Source of the DNA: Cymbidium sinense | Lineage: Eukaryota; Streptophyta; Magnoliopsida; Asparagales; Orchidaceae | Length of the DNA stretch: 64,000 bases | Reading direction: 5' to 3' | Assembly (NCBI GenBank): GCA_021442155.1 | Contig: CM038229.1 | Coordinates: 94,645,716 to 94,709,715 of the forward strand | In this document: piece by piece, positions 39,381-50,480 of the stretch | Layout of the letters: every line of letters begins with the position of its first letter | How positions within the stretch are numbered: the stretch's first letter is position 1 | Position numbers and translations under genes: made by a program | The notes under the pieces: generated by a model | Told to the model about the DNA's origin: nothing | The model's database searches: none | Seen by the model: only the letters and a program-made list of their open reading frames with translations

Positions 39381-41744
39381 TCTCTTTCCTTAGCTTGGAT
39401 GGTGATGATGGTTTTAGTTTTTTGATCAAATGGTCAACATGGGGAGCTCAGTTTGGGCAAAAAATCCTTCCACTTGGCATCTCATGAGTGGAGGAAGGGT
39501 GGGAGGTGGGTCATGGGAGTGGTGGTCCTTGGTGGTTTGAAATGCTCCAATTAGAATGGGAGGTGATTTCACCTCTCCATGAGTCAACTTACCCAACCAC
39601 CCTTGGGGCCAACCACGGTCCTTGGTGCCTAAGTGGACCTATGAATGGGTGCAAAGTGGCCAAGGGGAATTAAACAAAAGTGCAAGTGTCTTATCTCATG
39701 GGATGCCCTATGACCCAAGGGCAAAGTCATCATTTGGCTATGGGTTTGATTTGGGCATATTTTGAAATGGGTAAAAAAGTTAGCCAAATTTCAAGTTGTT
39801 TGGAGTTTATTTGATTTTATTTGGCTTGATTTGACCTATTTAAGTCAAATTGGGTTAAGTTGGGTCAAGTTGACCAATTGGCCAAATTGGATAAAACCAA
39901 TGGTTGGGTCAAGTTCACATGACTATTTAGAGTGTATTGATGTCATTGATTTGGTTCAATTTTCTTTAGATTTGATTTTGGCTCTTTTGGATTCATATAA
40001 GTCAAATGGGTTAAGTTGACCAATTTGACCAAATTGGCCAAATTGGCTTGGGTTGGTGTTGGTTCAAGTTCAATTGGTTAATTGAAAATGATTGAAGGCT
40101 TTAGTTTAAATCAATTTGGATTTAATTTGGATTTTGGCTAAGTTGATCCTTTAGGTCAATTTGGGCTAAGTTGACCAATTTAACCTAATTGACCAAATTA
40201 GCTTGAATCATGGCTTGGTTTGGGTTTGGTTGATCATTTGAAATATATTATGGGCTTTGGTTAAGTTCAATTTGGATTTGATTGGGTTTTAGGTTGATTT
40301 GTTAAGGTCAATTTGGGCTAAGTTGGGTTAATTTGACCAATTGGTCAAATTGCTAATTAAGGCTTTGGTCAAGTTCAATAATCAATTTGGAATGAACTTG
40401 AGCCATTGGTTGCAATCAATTTGGTTTAGGTTACAATTTGGCTAGTTTAGGTTCATATAGGTTAAAGGGTTGACTTCAATGAGCTAGGTTGACTTGGTTT
40501 GACCCAATTTATGATAATTGATTAACATAGGATGATTGTTAATCATGATATGAGGTTTGGATGGGTTTAGTTCAATCCAATTTGAGTTGCATTAGAACTT
40601 GGCTCTAAAAGGCCTTTTAGGTCACTTTGGGTCAAGTGGACCTAAATAGGTCAATTGGCTTGATCATGGCTTCATACAAGTTTAGTTGTATTGATATGTA
40701 AATATAAATCAATTGAGATGGAAATATAAATTTAATTGCAAATGGCTTGAAGCCATATGGATTTTAGTTCATATGATAATTTCAAGTCAAAAGGGCTAAC
40801 TTGGGTTTGACTTGGGTTAGCTTGATTTTGGCTTGGTGATTGTAGTTTATGTTTATATTTGTGATGATTGAATAATGAAGAAATTCATGAGTTTTGAATT
40901 AATTTGGGTATCATTTAGCCAAGTTCAAGCGATTGGCTAAAAAGAGGCTAAAATTGAAATTTTGATTTGATTGGGTTTGATTTTGGCTATTTGTATTTAT
41001 ATTTCATTTATATTTGGGAAAATAAATGAAAATATAAATATTTCGGGAGAAAATCACTTGAGTTTGGAGTGATTTGGAGGAAAATTTGACCAAGCCTATG
41101 GGTGTAGGTGAAGCTAAGAAACCTATTCAGTTTGATTTTATTTTGGTCATTGGAGGGTGGATTTCATTTATATTTATGAATATAAATGAAGGAACAATTG
41201 ATTTTAAAAATCAATTGAGTTTGAGATAGTTTGGATTGATATTTGACTATGCTTATGAGAGTGGTTCATAAGACTTAGAGAGAAATTTGGTCTTGGATTT
41301 GAGATTGATTTGTTTGGTTAAGAATTTATTTATGATTTGATATTTAATTTGAGATTAAATTGATATTTGAAAAATCAGTTGAATTGGGGTTGATTTGAAT
41401 TTATTAATGTATAAGTCCCTAAGATGAAATCAATGGGCTTAGGAAGGGTTTGATCAAGGGCTTCAATCATTTGGTTGAGAATTTGATTTATGATTTGGAT
41501 TTGGAATTGATATTTGAATTTGAGGTTTTGTTTGAGAAAGAAAGCATGGGTTGGGTTTAGGCCATAGGGTAGGCAAGTTTTCTTAAGTCTCAAAGGCATA
41601 ACCTATTCTATGGCTACTAAGTATTTAAGTAAGTGTTCACCTAATTACTAGAAGTGTCTTAAGACTAAGGAGCTCTTAGTTTCTATAAGAGTCTTAGATC
41701 TATGATGAGGAATTTGAGAACTTACTCCAAAAGTGAGTACAATA

Positions 41745-42265
41745 ATCATGCACCACCCTAACATAAGTCTAAAAGTGGTGACTTAATCTAAGATGTGTGC
41801 ATTGAAGCTCGTGTAGTATGCCTTAACTAGGCTTTATTATACTTTTCTAAGTGAGAAAGGATTTAATTATAAAGATGATTTCACTTTAAGTGGCTTAATT
41901 GATTTGTAAGTTTTACTTAATGTTTTCTTTTGTTTCACTTGGTTTACACTTAATATAAAGAGAAAAAAAAGAGAGGATTACCCTTCTTTATCCTTACCTT
42001 AAGCCACATCTAAAGAATATTAATTAATCAATTCTCTTTAATGAATGGCCTATTACATATTTTAATTAATCCTAAGTTTAGGTTCACTTTAAATAATCTC
42101 ATTCAATAAGAAAGGCATCTTAAGATTAGTTGGAGTTAATTACTATCACATAATACATATTTTTTCATTTCTTTCCATCATATGTAGCATGCATATGATT
42201 AAGTCCTAAACTTATCTATGCATACAATATGTTTTGGAACACTTAAATGCAAGATGCATAATTTT
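41745..42265. other. Spacer between R-B1 and R-B2
   Basis: This is AT-rich DNA with no recognised gene. A 20-base polypurine tract (about 41,957-41,976) lies about 290 bases before R-B2 begins. If R is an LTR, such a tract would be expected directly at its start, so this position does not fit well. A T run at about 42,263-42,271 marks the start of R-B2. Confidence 0.5.
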
Positions 42266-45200
42266 TTTTTATAGAAGAAGAGGATTCTCATTCATTAGCT
42301 AAATACACATTCAAATGTATGAAAGTTCTAAGCAAGTAGTTCGCCATTGTTTGATCAGAGAATGAGGTAGGAACCTCCTTGGGGCTACTTGAAGCCTTGC
42401 ATCCCCGGGTAAACTAGATATGCCGTTATTCTTAAATACATGTGGATGTATTAACAACTATAAGAATGTAAATCATGCAAAAAATTGTACTTTTTTGTTT
42501 TGAATTATGCATATGGATGAAGGTGAGGTTTTCACTCATTAGCTAAATGCACACATAAGTGTATAAAAGTTATAAGAAAGTACTTCATCATTGTTTGACC
42601 AGAAGAATAAGGTAGCAACCTCCTTGGGGCTACTTAAAGTCGCATCCCGTGTCCGTTAGATATGCTATTCTTAAATACTCATGAGTGTACAAACAACTAT
42701 AAGATTTTAAACCATGCAAGAATTGTAATTTGATTTATTAAAGCATGTGAGCTAAAACTCTATCTAAATTCTAACATGGGTATACATAAGAATAAACCCA
42801 AGCAAGTGTTGTGTCCTTTTCAAATGAACTATACACTTGTTAATATTCATATCCTAATGTGAATTCATGAAGAATAAATAAAAGAGAATTTCATATCACA
42901 TGTTCTAAGTTGTAAGCACATACAAGCTTATAAATACTCATAATTATCATTACTCTATGTGTTATAGTTGATTTATATACTTTAAAAATAATTTTCTATT
43001 TAATAGTGATAATAGCCACACATATTTTAATTTAAGTAAACACATGCAACTTGAGTTCAAAAGTCATTTTATTTAATTAATTTTTGAAAAGATGAATGCA
43101 TGATTACAAGTGGCATACAACATTTAATATAGTTGGAGAAATAGAAGAACATAACCACATAATTTCATTCAATCCAATTAATTCCTAAGGACAATCATAT
43201 TAAATAAGATCATTTAAAAAAACCAAAGTTCTTTAATGCCATTTTTCATGTTTGATTTGATTTAAGAAATGTGAGAAAGATTTGTTAATCCTAATAACAT
43301 CCCCATATGTGAATTAATTTGATTTAATGAAAAGAAATTAGGTTGATTTTATGAATTGGTTAAATTAAGCATGGATTAAATCAATTAATTAAACCCTTAC
43401 CTACGTTACCTTAAGGTAATTAATTAAATAATTTTGAGTTAATATGATATGCAAATAATTTGAAACATAAATAGGAATGCTCCTATGAAATGAAAGGGGC
43501 CTAATGCAATTAGCTCATAAGCATTAATTAATTAAGCTTAAGGAACACACTTAATTACTTTTATGATTTTCTCACACATGTGAGCTAACCATAATTTCAT
43601 TAGCTCTCTTTAGGTTATTGAACACCCAAAGAACTACCTGATTAATCCATTAATTCATTTTCTCTTTCTTAATTTTTAACTTTTGATTATCTTTTAAAAT
43701 GAGATGACTTAAGGAAAAAGTTTGGAAAAGAAGTCCAACCTAATTCCATAAGTTATCCATTTAATCAAGCTTAAATTCATATAATTTGAGTTTTAATTTA
43801 GCCAATTAAGTCATTGATTAATTAATTAATCATTAATTAGCATTTTTTTGGTTGAAAAGAGAGGCAAAATTAGGGAAAGGATTGGGAGAAGCCCTAATCT
43901 CATTCCCTAAGCCTCCTTACTATTCAATAGTAATTAAGTAGTCCAAATAATTAATTATTACTATTCATATAATTACACTTAATTAAGAATAGTAGGGCTT
44001 AATCATTCAAATTAAATAATTAAGCAACAAATAAATTCCTAGAAATATAAAATATAAAGGAGGATCATCCCCAAACATCCTCAAAAGTTTGAAATCAATT
44101 GGATGATTAATTAAAGAGTAATTAAGCTAATTAAATTTATAATTAAACCTTAATTAAGCCAAAATTATTGTTCAAAATTAATTAAGAATAAATTTAATGG
44201 ATTTCTCTTTGAAATACCTTTAAAGCCCCATTTGCATTATTTAATTTTTCTATAATTAGTTATGAATATTAGAAGTTTCAACATTAAAAAGGATTAATTA
44301 ACCCTAATTAAAGCCCTAATCCCATTTGGTGCCATGTGGCATGCGTGTGGTGCGTTAATGCGAGTGCTTTCTACGTGGTGTCATGGGATTAGTTATTTAA
44401 GTTATCACATCACGGCTCGTGAGGTGACGCACTTTCTTGTGATCCGTCCTAAGATCGGATGACCACGATCAAACTCACGTTGAGTAGGATTAATTCTTGA
44501 TCTAGCATGGTTTGATCAAAGCGTCCATTCGATCATGCGAGCGGATAGTCTATGATTTGTCTCTCCTCGGCGACAAGTGACCGTCATCATTCTTTCGTCT
44601 AGCTCGAGCTCAAATGGAGATTAAATTGATCCTTCCCTATAAGGAAGCAAAAAAAAGAGATCTAATAGTGGAAACCTCATGACATGCAACTTTTCTTCAA
44701 AAGATTCAAACCATTTTAAGCTAAAGTTTAGTTTCAATAGCATACTCATGAGCTTTGGAGGTTCCAATGATTGAGAAGCTTCATTTACTAGAAATGAAGC
44801 CCTGTTGAGTAACAAGCTTTGATTTGAGGTAGATTGCTTAGAAGGCCAAGGCATGGGATGGAAGTGGTGGCCGGTCGAACTCCACCCTGGGTCATCGGGG
44901 AAGCTTGGGGATGATTCATTCTCATTGTCGGCTCAAGGATGGTATGTGCAAAGTTAATTGCACTTTGATGGAGGTTTGAACAAATGGCAATCATATTGGG
45001 GCTCCCCATTTTGGTTTTCTATAAAACTGATAGAGGAAGAGTGGGAAACTCAAGAAACCTTGGAAATCACTCTAGGATGTGCATCTCGTCTAGGGTTGAA
45101 TCAAGTGTGTTTCTCTAGATTTGAGTGAGAAGAGAGGGGTATACCCCCATTCCTTAGATTAGATGGCTAGTCTCATTTGGCCATTTTAATCAAATGGATA

Positions 45201-47530
45201 TCATGGGTTGCTCGATTTGACAGGAATCACCTTAGATAGCTTCACTTGAGTGGAGGAGGGTGTAAGAGTGGATATCATGGGAGTAGTGGGTTTCCTGTGG
45301 CTTTCCAAGTATTCCAATAGGAATTGAGTGATTTTAACTCCCCATGAGTCATGGTCAACCCAACCGTTGGGTATGGTTAACTAGTGTCCTAGTGCCTAAG
45401 TGGACCAATGGATGGGTGCCAAGCTAAGGAAAAGAAATGACCATTCCCCAAGTGATTTTGCATGTGATGCCCTGCCTAAGGGTATCTTGGTCATTTGGAA
45501 ATGGATTTGATTTGGATAGATTTGAGATGAGTCAAAAGTGGGTTAGCCCAAATTTCAAGTGATTTGGAGTTCATTTGGTTTGATTTGGCTTAATTTTACT
45601 TATTTAGGTCAAATTGGGTTAGATTGGTCAAGTTTACCAATTAGTCAAATTGGGTCAAACCAAGGGTTGGGTCAAGTTCAAATGATCATTTGGAGTGTAT
45701 TGGTGTCATTAGTTTGGTTCAATTTTTTTTTTGGATTTGATTTTGGCTCTTTTAGATTCATATAGGTCAAATGGGTCAAGTTGACCAATTTGACAAAATT
45801 AATAGCTTGGGTTGGGTGTTGGTTAAAGTTCAATTGGTTAAAATGATTGTAGGCTTTAGTTAGAATCAATTTTTTTATTTCATTTGGATTTTGTCCATTT
45901 TGATCCTTTAGGTCACTTTGGGCTAAGTTGGGTTAGGTTGACCAAGTAGAATTGGGCTCAATTATGGCTTTGGTCAAGTTCAATAATCAATTTAAATGAA
46001 CTTGAGCCATTGGTTGCAATCAATTTAGTTTAGGTTTGGCTAGTTTGGGTTCATATGGGTTAAAGGGTTGACTTTCAATAGGCTAGGTTGACTTGGTTTG
46101 ACCCAATTCATGATAATTGATTAACCAAGGATGATCAATAATCATGACATGAAGTTTGGATTGGCTTAATTCACTTTGATTTGATTTGAATTAGATTTTG
46201 ATTCATGTAGGTCAAATGGCTACTTTGGGTCAAGTGAGCTAGGTTTAGTTGGCTTGATTTTGAGTTGAGTTTGATTTAGTTGTGTTTATATATGGATTAG
46301 AGATTGACATATAAATTCAATTGCAAATGGTTTGGGTTCAAATGAGTTTGATTCATTTGAACCTATCAAGTCAAATGGGCTAGGTTGGATTTAACTTGAG
46401 TGATTTTGATTTTAACTTGATGATTGTAGTTTTCATTTATATTTGGATAGATGATTGAAGAATGATTGATTCAAGAGAAAATCCATTGGTTTTGACTTGA
46501 TTTGGATAGAATTTGGTTAAGTCCAAGAAATTGGCATGAAGGGTATAAATTGGATTTTGATTTGATTTTGGTTATGGATATTTGAATTTATATCTCACTT
46601 ATATTTGGGAATATAAATGGAGATATAATGATTCATGAGAAAATCATTTGAGTTTGGAGTGGTTTGGAAGCAAATTTGACCATGCTTAAGGATGTAGGTC
46701 AAAAGGGCTTAAGTAAGAATTGATTTAGTTTGATTTATTTTGGTCATTGGAAGGTGAGTTTCATTTATATTTATGAGTATAAATGAAGGAGTAATCGGTT
46801 TATAAAGAAACCAATTGATTTTTTGGTTGATTTGTATTGAGATTTGGCTAAGCTTATGGAGATAGGTCCATTGGGCTTAAGAGAGGATTTGGCTTGGTTT
46901 GATTTAGTTTGATTTAGTTTTGGCTATTTGAGTTTATATCTTTATTTATGTTTGTGAGTATAAATGAAGATACAAATGATTCATGAAGAGATTAATCAAA
47001 TTTGGGTTGAATTGGGAGGAGATTTGGCTAGGTTTATGGAATTCCATAAAGCTTTAAGATTTTGATTTTGGATTTGATTATGGGTTTCTAATCATTTGGT
47101 TTGGAATTTGGATTTGGATTTGGTAAATGATTGAGTGATTGAATAGATCTTGGAAAGTCAATTGAATTTGGATTGATTTGAATTTGGTTAAGGCTAAGTC
47201 CATAAGATGAAATCAAAGGGCTTAAGAAGGGTTTTGATTTTTGGATTTGATTATGGGTTTCAATCATTTGGTTTGGAATTTAGATTTAGATTTAGTATTT
47301 GAGTTGGATTTGAGGTTTGGTTTGAAGGAAAGCATATGGATTGGGTTTTGGGCTATAGGGTAGTAAGTCTTCCTAAGTCCTAAGGCATAACCTATTAGTA
47401 TGGCTAACCCTTCTAAGTCTCTAGGCTTAGGTTAAGTGTTCACCTAATCACTAGAAGTGTCTTAAGACTCTTAGTGTACAAGAGTCCTAGATCTATGATG
47501 TGAAAGTTGAGAACTCACTCCAAAAGTGTG
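42265..47530 (+). repeat. Repeat R, copy B2
   Basis: It is collinear with R-B1: sub-repeats (about 42,283 and 42,530, a weaker third near 42,760), TTAATTAA-rich DNA (43,060-44,330), a GC-richer part (44,330-45,490) with GGGGTATACCCC at 45,136-45,147, and a TTGACC/AATTGG-rich part (45,560-46,110). The ATTTATATTT/ATAAATGAA-type part runs to 47,000. The end (47,340-47,530) carries CTTAG motifs and ACTAGAAGTGTCTTAAGACT. A TATA-like TCTATAAAAC at about 45,019 could mark a retrotransposon promoter, but B1 has a changed version there. No coding sequence is supported. Confidence 0.75.
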
Positions 47531-47534
47531 TAAG

Positions 47535-49315
47535 CGATGTCATGAAAACTCCCATAGGAATCGACTCTCTTGAGTTGAGATAAGTCCCCACACTCTCTCT
47601 TAGTAGGTCACAATCTATTTTTTCCACCAAGAGGTTACCCATGGTCATTCTCACTTTGGAAGATGTAAGTCTGTATTCTTTTAGCGCACCGTTGCACATT
47701 GATGGCGCACAGGTGGGTTTGATCTATTGTACATCAATGGGTCACCTAGTGGTCCTACTTAGAAGATGTAAGTCTTACATTTTCTTCATGGTATACCATT
47801 TCTGCGAAAGACACCCCTTAGGTTGGATAGTCTTACCCTTGACGTAGACTACCCCTTTGGATCGTAATTGAGATAGGCCAAGGCCGACATGGCCCTTCTC
47901 GCGGTCCATTGCACACCATTGGATCCATCAAATGAAATTAATCGACTACTGTGAGATAAGTCTCCAATGACATTCACTTAGTAGTCACCTAAGTTGGGTT
48001 TGATTTATTTCACCATCAATGATTGTTCCTTTGGAAGATGTAAGTTGCGCTTTCTTCTTTACCATTGCACGAAGGCAACCATTAAGTCGATAGTCCTACC
48101 ACGTGGTGGTAGACTACCCCTTTGGACATGTAAATCGAGATAGGGCAACCCTTCCAGTGTGTCCATCACACAATAATAGGGAACATAACACACCAAATTA
48201 AATTAAATCAAATCAAATCAAATTATAAATCAAATTAATCATCGAACTACTCTTGAGTTAAGGTAAGATCCCGGTGACACTCACGGTAGTCACCTTAGGT
48301 CGGGTTTGATTTGTTATGCCATCAATAGATCACCCCAATGGTGATCCCTCCTTTGTAAGATTTAAGTTGCTATGCTTTCTTCTTAATGCGCCATTGCACA
48401 AAAGAAAACCCTTAGGATAGCCCTACCTTATGGTGGACTACCCCATTGGATTTGTAAATCTAGAATAGGCCAAGGCCTTTGTGGCTCCTTCTTAATGGGT
48501 CCATCGCGATAGGATCCATAACAAACTAAATTCAAAACCAACCTTCCTAGTGGAGTCAAATTAAATATATCGAACAAATCAAACTTCACCCCAACAAGGC
48601 AAATCAGATTAGTCTCCCTAATGAAGCATAAATCAAAATCTAAATCTAACTAATAAATTCAAGCAGGCTTATGTCCCAGATGTACCCAATTCAAAATCAT
48701 TCTCCTCAATGGAGCCATAAGAAATCCAATCAAAGTCTTATCCCCAGAATAACTTGAACTGTTTCCCTAGTTGAAGGTTCACATTCCCAATCTCTAGCAC
48801 ATTCAAATTCATATCCTAGTAGATATGCCTCACATAAATTAAAATAAAATAAATTAAAATTTTGATCTTGATCCCCGTGGGTTATAGATTCTTATCCTTA
48901 GTGGATACACACCAAAACTAATCATATTGCAATCAAACTCAAATTCATATCCCTAGCGGATAGCTTGAACCTAATTCCCTAGTGGAAGGTTCATATACTC
49001 AATCCTCAATAGATTTCTCTTTTTATGCCCTTAGCATAAACCTCTCACATGTCATTCCCAATGCATGTGTAATCCCTCGATGGATCTTCCTTCATGTCCT
49101 TAACATGAAATTCCAGCAAGTCTTCTTTGCTCTCTTGTACCCTTGGCTAAGTTGGGTGCATTATACTAAGATTGTGATTATATCTACCATTTGGACTTAG
49201 GCATAGACCATTTTGTTAGTACTTGCAATCCAATAGTCATTGTTGATTATCTGTCGCCACGCGATGTGCCTTGTTAGTTACCCCACACCTATTGGTCCTT
49301 TTGTTGACCTCACTT
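47535..49315 (-). repeat. Region L2: inverted copy of region L1
   Basis: Plus-strand reading shows GGAAGATGTAAGT at about 47,655, 47,763 and 48,030 with a diverged version at 48,355, and GTAGACTACCCCTTTGGA at about 47,845 and 48,107. These are reverse complements of the CTTACATCTTC and AAAGGGATAGTCTAC units of L1. From 48,540 to 49,000 a CCCTAGTGGA-like motif recurs about every 50-75 bases (48,545, 48,770, 48,817, 48,895, 48,950, 48,985). A GTGGCGACAG motif, read on the minus strand, lies at 49,251-49,260. It follows R-B2 as L1 follows R-A plus pol, but pol is missing here. The short open frames are not genes. Confidence 0.65.
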
Positions 49316-50480
49316 TTGAGTGAGTTCTCAACCTCTTCTTCTTATACTTAGGATTCTTCTAGACACTAAGACTTCCAGTCATAAGATACTTGAGCAATTA
49401 GGTGAACACTTAACCCAAGCCTAAAGACTTAGAAGGGTTAACCATAGGATTAGGCTATGCCTTAGGGATTAAGGAGACTCACCTACTCTATAGCCTAAAC
49501 GACCTATGTTCACCTTATCAAACCAAACCTCAAATTCAATTCAAATATCAAAATCCAAATTCAAATCCAAATCAAATGATTGAACCATGATTGAATCCAA
49601 AATCAAAATCCTTCCTAAGCTATATGATTTATCTTATGGACTTAGCTTAGCCAAATCCAAATCAATCAAAATTCAATTGATTTTCTCAAAGATCAATTCA
49701 ACCCTTCAATCATATCAAATTCTCAAGCTCAACTTCAAATCATGATCCAACCTAAATCCAAATCAAATAAAATCAAATCAAATCTAACCCTTAAGCCAAT
49801 TTCATGGACTTAGCCTCTCATCAAATCAAACCTAACTCAATTGATTTTCTCATAAATTAATCAATTTTCAATCTCAAATACTTCAAGTCAAATACCAAAT
49901 TAAATCAAATCAAATTAAACCAATCAAATTAATCATAAATTGAAATCATGATGGGACACAAAAAATAGCAAATAGGTCATTTAACCTAGAGTTGACTTGT
50001 GGATCAAGTAAGTCAAAAGTCAACAAATTAAAATTTGATCAAATTGAGTCACTCCAAAGACTCAAAATCATCAAATGAACATGTTTGAGTCTAAAACTAA
50101 AAAATCTAAATTTAATGAAGATCCAAATGGGTTGATTTGGCTACCTAACCCAAGTAGACCAAAATGGATCCTATTAAATCTAAATTCAAATTAAATTGAA
50201 AATTAATTCAAATCAAACCTCCAAAATCATTTAAAATTTATAATTAGATAAAATTTATCCCACCATATTGAGTTTAATTTAATAAATTTGATCATTTAAC
50301 TAAAAATAAGTCCAATGTGGCATTAAGCCCAATTTTGGTCAAAATGGGCTTAAATCTAAATCTACATCAAATCAAGTGAGATCAATTACTCCAAATCATC
50401 TTAAGCACTTAATCAACAAGAGTGTAACCCAAACACACCATAATTGAGCCAAATTGATCATTTGAATCAATGAAGCCCAA
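49315..50480 (-). repeat. Repeat R, copy C, partial core (inverted to B2)
   Basis: 49,340-49,510 matches R-A 22,270-22,440 directly and R-B2 47,340-47,500 as an inverted repeat, with shared GGTGAACACTTAACC and CTATGCCTTAGGGATTAA segments. AAATCAA/CAATTGATTTTCTC-rich DNA follows to about 50,000, as in R-A 22,440-23,000. Beyond about 50,480 the resemblance fades. Confidence 0.65.

Larger units (their letters stand above)
36255..41745 (+). repeat. Repeat R, copy B1
   Basis: This is the inverted counterpart of R-A and a direct partner of R-B2. It opens with sub-repeats of ~230-300 bases (starting about 36,285, 36,515 and 36,820), each with a CATTAG...ACATTCAAATGTAT start and GGAACCTCCTTGG...CTACTTAAAGTC. 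TTAATTAA-rich DNA follows (37,250-38,520), then a GC-richer part (38,540-39,760) and a TTGACC/AATTGG-rich part (39,780-40,650). It ends in a CTTAG-rich region (41,560-41,745) including ACTAGAAGTGTCTTAAGACT. Short open frames at 38,675-40,019 show no known domain and are not kept in the same form in R-B2. Confidence 0.75.

Noticed and set aside
38675..40019. A multi-part gene in R-B1 made of several short plus-strand frames
   Set aside because: The frames fall in the repeated R sequence, have no domain, are not collinear with frames in R-B2, and part of them is the TTGACC-rich repeat.
36255..47530. R-B1 and R-B2 as the two LTRs of one complete element
   Set aside because: They are direct and of similar length, but the ~520 bases between them hold no gag or pol, and the flanks (LINE-like fragment on the left, L2 on the right) do not match each other. 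A tandem or nested arrangement is more likely.
47493..47847. Overlapping open frames on both strands at the R-B2/L2 junction
   Set aside because: Neither frame has a domain, both cross the border between two repeat segments, and the equivalent part of L1 does not keep them.
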